Assembly (NCBI GenBank): GCA_937958105.1
Contig: CALFXJ010000022.1
Span: 1 to 63,408, forward strand
Direction of reading: 5' to 3'
Length of the DNA stretch: 63,408 nt
Source: an uncultured Cellvibrio sp.
GTDB lineage: Bacteria; Pseudomonadota; Gammaproteobacteria; Pseudomonadales; Cellvibrionaceae
The position numbers were made by a program, and so were the translations under genes. The notes beneath the pieces are model-generated. The model was not told the DNA's origin. It made no database searches and saw nothing but the letters and a program-made list of their open reading frames with translations. Positions 60,763-63,408 of the stretch are shown piece by piece; position 1 is the first letter of the stretch; each line of letters opens with the position of its first letter.

Positions 60763-61614
60763 ATGTTGTTGTTCGTCGATAATCTCACCAATGTTGATTT
60801 CAGCTTCCTTGATCCGCAGCGCGGAGTGCTGGGCGAAACCTGGCTGGCAAATGTCATCCTGCATGGTGACCTGGATGAACAGGGCATGGTGTGCGACTTT
60901 GGCACCGTCAAGAAACTCCTGCGTCACTGGCTGGATACTGAGCTGGATCATCGCCTGGCTGTGCCCGTCCACTCGCCCAATATCACGATTACCGAGATTG
61001 GCGACCAGCTGGATATTCAATGGGAATTTGGTGACGACGGAGAATTCCTGCATACCCGCTCACCCAAAGAAGCTATTGCCCTGGTAGATGCCACAGTGCT
61101 CACCCCAGAGTCTGTGGCCCGCTGGTGCATCAGCCGATTGAAAACATTATTCCCGGACAGCGTGGCTCAGCTGGAGCTGAGCTTCACCTGCGAAGCCATA
61201 GATGGGGCTTTTTACCACTACAGTCACGGCTTGAAAAAGCATAGCGGCAACTGCCAGCGAATCGCCCATGGTCATCGTTCGAGAATTGACATCTGGGCCG
61301 ACGGGGAAAAATCCGCAGCGCTGGAAGCGGACTGGGCCGAACGCTGGCGTGATATCTATATTGGCACTCGTGAAGACATCATCGCGCGCCCACATTTTGG
61401 CGGGGTGGCCTATTACCACTTTGCGTATACCTCTGCGCAGGGTCCTTTCGAACTGACGTTGCCCCAGCGGTGTTGTTATCTGATCGATACCGACAGCACC
61501 GTGGAATTTCTTGCTTATCACATTGCACACGTCACAGCTACGGAAAACCCGGGCAGCGAGATTCGTGTAAAGGCTTTCGAAGGCATCAACAAAGGGGCCA
61601 TGGTGGAAGCCTGA
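60763..61614 (+). CDS. Tandem T-fold 6-carboxytetrahydropterin-synthase-like protein
   Basis: A 283-residue protein with two T-fold halves of the PTPS/QueD family. The first half has MVCDFGTVKKLLRHWLDTELDHRLAVP, the QueD-type metal and pterin-site motif. The second has HSGNCQRIAHGHRSRIDIW with the HGH metal ligands. QueD itself has one such domain of about 120 residues; here the two-domain arrangement suggests a divergent pterin enzyme or a queuosine-linked protein. The ATG at MLLFVDNLTNVDFSFLD is chosen by family fit; the ribosome binding site is weak. It ends at a bidirectional terminator shared with nhaD. Confidence 0.85.
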   Translation: MLLFVDNLTNVDFSFLDPQRGVLGETWLANVILHGDLDEQGMVCDFGTVKKLLRHWLDTELDHRLAVPVHSPNITITEIGDQLDIQWEFGDDGEFLHTRSPKEAIALVDATVLTPESVARWCISRLKTLFPDSVAQLELSFTCEAIDGAFYHYSHGLKKHSGNCQRIAHGHRSRIDIWADGEKSAALEADWAERWRDIYIGTREDIIARPHFGGVAYYHFAYTSAQGPFELTLPQRCCYLIDTDSTVEFLAYHIAHVTATENPGSEIRVKAFEGINKGAMVEA

Positions 61615-61671
61615 CAGCTGACGTGGAACACTGCGCAGCAGTTAAACCTGCCGCCCTGATCTCTGAGGCAT

Positions 61672-61711
61672 AAAAAAGCCCCCGACCGCTCATGCAGTCG
61701 GGGGCTTTTTT
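61672..61711. terminator. Bidirectional terminator between the pterin-synthase-like gene and nhaD
   Basis: AAAAAAGCCCCCGAC and GTCGGGGGCTTTTTT form a perfect 15-bp stem with a ten-base loop and T runs on both strands. It is 57 bases after the plus-strand stop and 10 bases from the nhaD stop. Confidence 0.87.
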
Positions 61712-61720
61712 AACATCGTG

Positions 61721-62974
61721 TTAGAACAACATCTTTGCCAGCGTAACCGTAATCCAATAGCCCACCGTATAAGCCACCAGCAAGAAGGGGAAATAACGGA
61801 TATGGCTGCCGAAGGTTAAGCCTTTAACCTTGCTCATGGCGATGATACCGGCCGCCGAACCAATTGCCAGCAATGACCCACCAACGCCAACGGCGTAAGT
61901 CAAACCCAGCCACTCCGGTGTATCCAGCGTGGGCGAGGCCTTCAACAACGCTGCCGTCAGCGGAACGTTATCGATCAGCGCGGAGATCAGACCAGCACTG
62001 TAGTTAGCAACAACCGGGCTGACCTGCGCATAGCCTGCGGTCAGTACTTCCAGTACACCCACCTCCTTGAGCATACCCACCAGCAGCAGGATTCCCAGGA
62101 AGAACAGCAGGGTTTCAAACTCAACCTGCCGAATATATTCGAGGATGCGCAGCTCTTCTTTGTTGTTATGGATACTCTGTCCGGCCAGAAACATCAGTGA
62201 CAGACCAGTGAGGAAGGTCAGTACCGGTGGTATCTGGAAGAGGAAGTTGAACAGCATGGTGCAAAAGATGGTAGTGAAGAAGATCACCATGATGGCGATA
62301 TCCATCGGCTTAAACTGCCGTCTGACTTTATCCGTGGACACAGTTCCGTTAACACCGGGGAACAGCATCAGACTGAGCACCAGCACACCACATATCGCGG
62401 GCATAACCAGTACGAACAATTCCAGCATAGTGACGTGACCGGCGAGGAAGATCATCAACGTTGTCACATCCCCGGTGATCAGTGCCACACCACCGGAGTT
62501 CACCGCAAATACCACCAGCACGGCCAGCTTGATGCGGGTCTGATTATCGAGATTGAATGCGTGGATCAACCCCAGTGTTACCAGTGTCGCGGTGACGTTG
62601 TCGCATACCATCGACAGGAACATCGCAAACACTGCCACCATTACCATGAGGCTGCGTTTGCTCATCTGTTGCGGACAGACTCTCTGCACCAGCGTCTGAA
62701 TCAGACCTTTGGCGTTGAGGTAGGCAACAAATGTCATGGTCGCCATCAAAAACAACCAGAGTGTCGCAATCTCCAGCAGGTTGTGATCCAGCCTTTCCAG
62801 CATGAATTCCTGCTGCTCCTCTGAACCCGCAAACATAAACATCATCAACCAGGACGCACAGCCGAAAAACAGGGTGGTCTTGGCTTTGTTCACATGGATG
62901 ACCTCTTCAAAGATCACACCCAGGAGCGCCAGAATGGCAAAGCCGATCAAGATAACTTCAAGGAACGCAGGCAT
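61721..62974 (-). CDS. nhaD: Sodium/proton antiporter NhaD
   Basis: NhaD exchanges cytoplasmic Na+ or Li+ for H+ and is common in marine and salt-tolerant gammaproteobacteria. The 417-residue protein has about 11-12 membrane helices. Motifs include the conserved MFLSMVCDNVTATLVTLG and NSGGVALITGDVTTLM segments with acidic and polar residues in the membrane, and SALIDNVPLTAALLK near the C-terminus. The ion-transporter family match is strong. The 324-bp upstream region (62975-63298) has no gene; I see no riboswitch I can name. Confidence 0.95.
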   Translation of the reverse strand: MPAFLEVILIGFAILALLGVIFEEVIHVNKAKTTLFFGCASWLMMFMFAGSEEQQEFMLERLDHNLLEIATLWLFLMATMTFVAYLNAKGLIQTLVQRVCPQQMSKRSLMVMVAVFAMFLSMVCDNVTATLVTLGLIHAFNLDNQTRIKLAVLVVFAVNSGGVALITGDVTTLMIFLAGHVTMLELFVLVMPAICGVLVLSLMLFPGVNGTVSTDKVRRQFKPMDIAIMVIFFTTIFCTMLFNFLFQIPPVLTFLTGLSLMFLAGQSIHNNKEELRILEYIRQVEFETLLFFLGILLLVGMLKEVGVLEVLTAGYAQVSPVVANYSAGLISALIDNVPLTAALLKASPTLDTPEWLGLTYAVGVGGSLLAIGSAAGIIAMSKVKGLTFGSHIRYFPFLLVAYTVGYWITVTLAKMLF

Positions 62975-63298
62975 AGTTCATCACCATTTTAATTAATAAA
63001 CAGTTAGCCTCCTTGACCAGGGAAACGTCTGTCGCATGGGCTATGGCATTGCAGCTTGGCGCTGGCGCATGGGATCAGAAAAGACATTTGACAAATAACT
63101 TAAGAAGCACCTGGGCAAGAGAAAGATTCAGTGATTGAGCGCAACGCAAACGCCTTAGAGGGGAATTTCAGGCGGTATGATCGTCGGGCTGCGCATAAAC
63201 GGCGCGCATTCTAACGCAAACAGCAAGGGCTGGGCACAAAAAGGTCGCAATTCTTCAGAAAGACTTCATTTCATCACGCCCAGCCACCTGATACATCC

Positions 63299-63408
63299 TT
63301 ATTTCCTCCGACGATATAACGGCGGCTCACCCTCCGGCCGCGTCTTGAAGCGGGGCTGCGCCCAAAAATATTGTCCCGGGCATTTGAGAATTTCCCGCTC
63401 CATGAACT
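63299..63408 (-). CDS. LpxL-type lipid A lauroyl/acyltransferase, 3' end only
   Basis: Only the last 36 codons are in the window; the gene continues past the right edge. The sequence ends with GQYFWAQPRFKTRPEGEPPLYRRRK. The core YFW...RRFKTRPEGEPPLY closely matches the C-terminus of LpxL/HtrB acyltransferases that add a secondary acyl chain to lipid A, but LpxL, LpxM and LpxP cannot be told apart from this piece. It lies upstream of nhaD on the same strand with a 324-bp spacer. Confidence 0.8.
   Translation of the reverse strand, partial: FMEREILKCPGQYFWAQPRFKTRPEGEPPLYRRRK

Noticed and set aside
62975..63298. A Na+ or Li+ riboswitch upstream of nhaD
   Set aside because: I looked for a structured leader but found no consensus I could match; only ordinary sequence and long-range GGCTGGGC/GCCCAGCC pairing.

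Overview
The window looks like chromosomal DNA of a gammaproteobacterium of roughly balanced G+C. The gene set and order resemble Pseudomonas and Cellvibrio relatives: an sdhCDAB-sucAB-lpd-sucCD block divergent from gltA, a dusA-tal-STAS/PP2C regulator-PilZ-mlaA block, and a 4.5S RNA-dnaX-ybaB-recR block. A GH3 glucosidase with a glucose uptake locus suggests a sugar- or polysaccharide-degrading member of the Cellvibrionaceae. That placement is inference from content, not from a database search.

Layout. 1-3.8 kb: the 3' end of an RHS polymorphic-toxin gene with a variable tip and a likely immunity gene. 4-17 kb: TCA cycle genes, with sdhC to sucD leftward and gltA rightward from a shared control region. 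17-24 kb: glucose module with a GH3 glucosidase, glucokinase, a LacI repressor and an MFS sugar transporter. The same 14-bp operator lies in the glk and transporter promoters, and a near copy lies between sdhC and gltA. 24-26 kb: moaC-moaD-moaE behind a DUF481 outer-membrane protein. 26-32 kb: dusA, tal, a TerB-like protein, a STAS/PP2C partner-switching pair, PilZ and MlaA. 32-36 kb: a small secreted protein, a porin and a REC-PAS-GGDEF-EAL protein. 36-38 kb: an AfsA-like hotdog protein followed by a HAD phosphatase. 38-41 kb: a periplasmic solute-binding protein, a histidine kinase and a response regulator. 41-43 kb: a three-gene bufferin/HvfABC-type RiPP operon whose precursor carries six EGKCG repeats. 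43-54 kb: hrpA, dps, a GNAT acetyltransferase and an operon running dnaX-ybaB-recR-rnd-ycgL-ycgN-membrane protein, with 4.5S RNA upstream of dnaX. 54-63.4 kb: tpx, ilvD, metR, metE, a two-domain pterin-synthase-like protein, nhaD and the 3' end of an LpxL-type acyltransferase.

How the parts fit. The GH3 enzyme releases glucose, the transporter imports it, glucokinase phosphorylates it, and transaldolase and the TCA block process the carbon. The LacI-type operator near sdhC/gltA hints that sugar supply and the TCA cycle are linked. The most notable loci are the EGKCG RiPP operon, the AfsA-like/HAD pair (a possible butyrolactone-type signal pathway outside actinobacteria), the RHS toxin tip, and a dnaX slippery site almost identical in logic to that of E. 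coli. I saw no tRNA, no insertion sequence with a transposase, and no CRISPR array.
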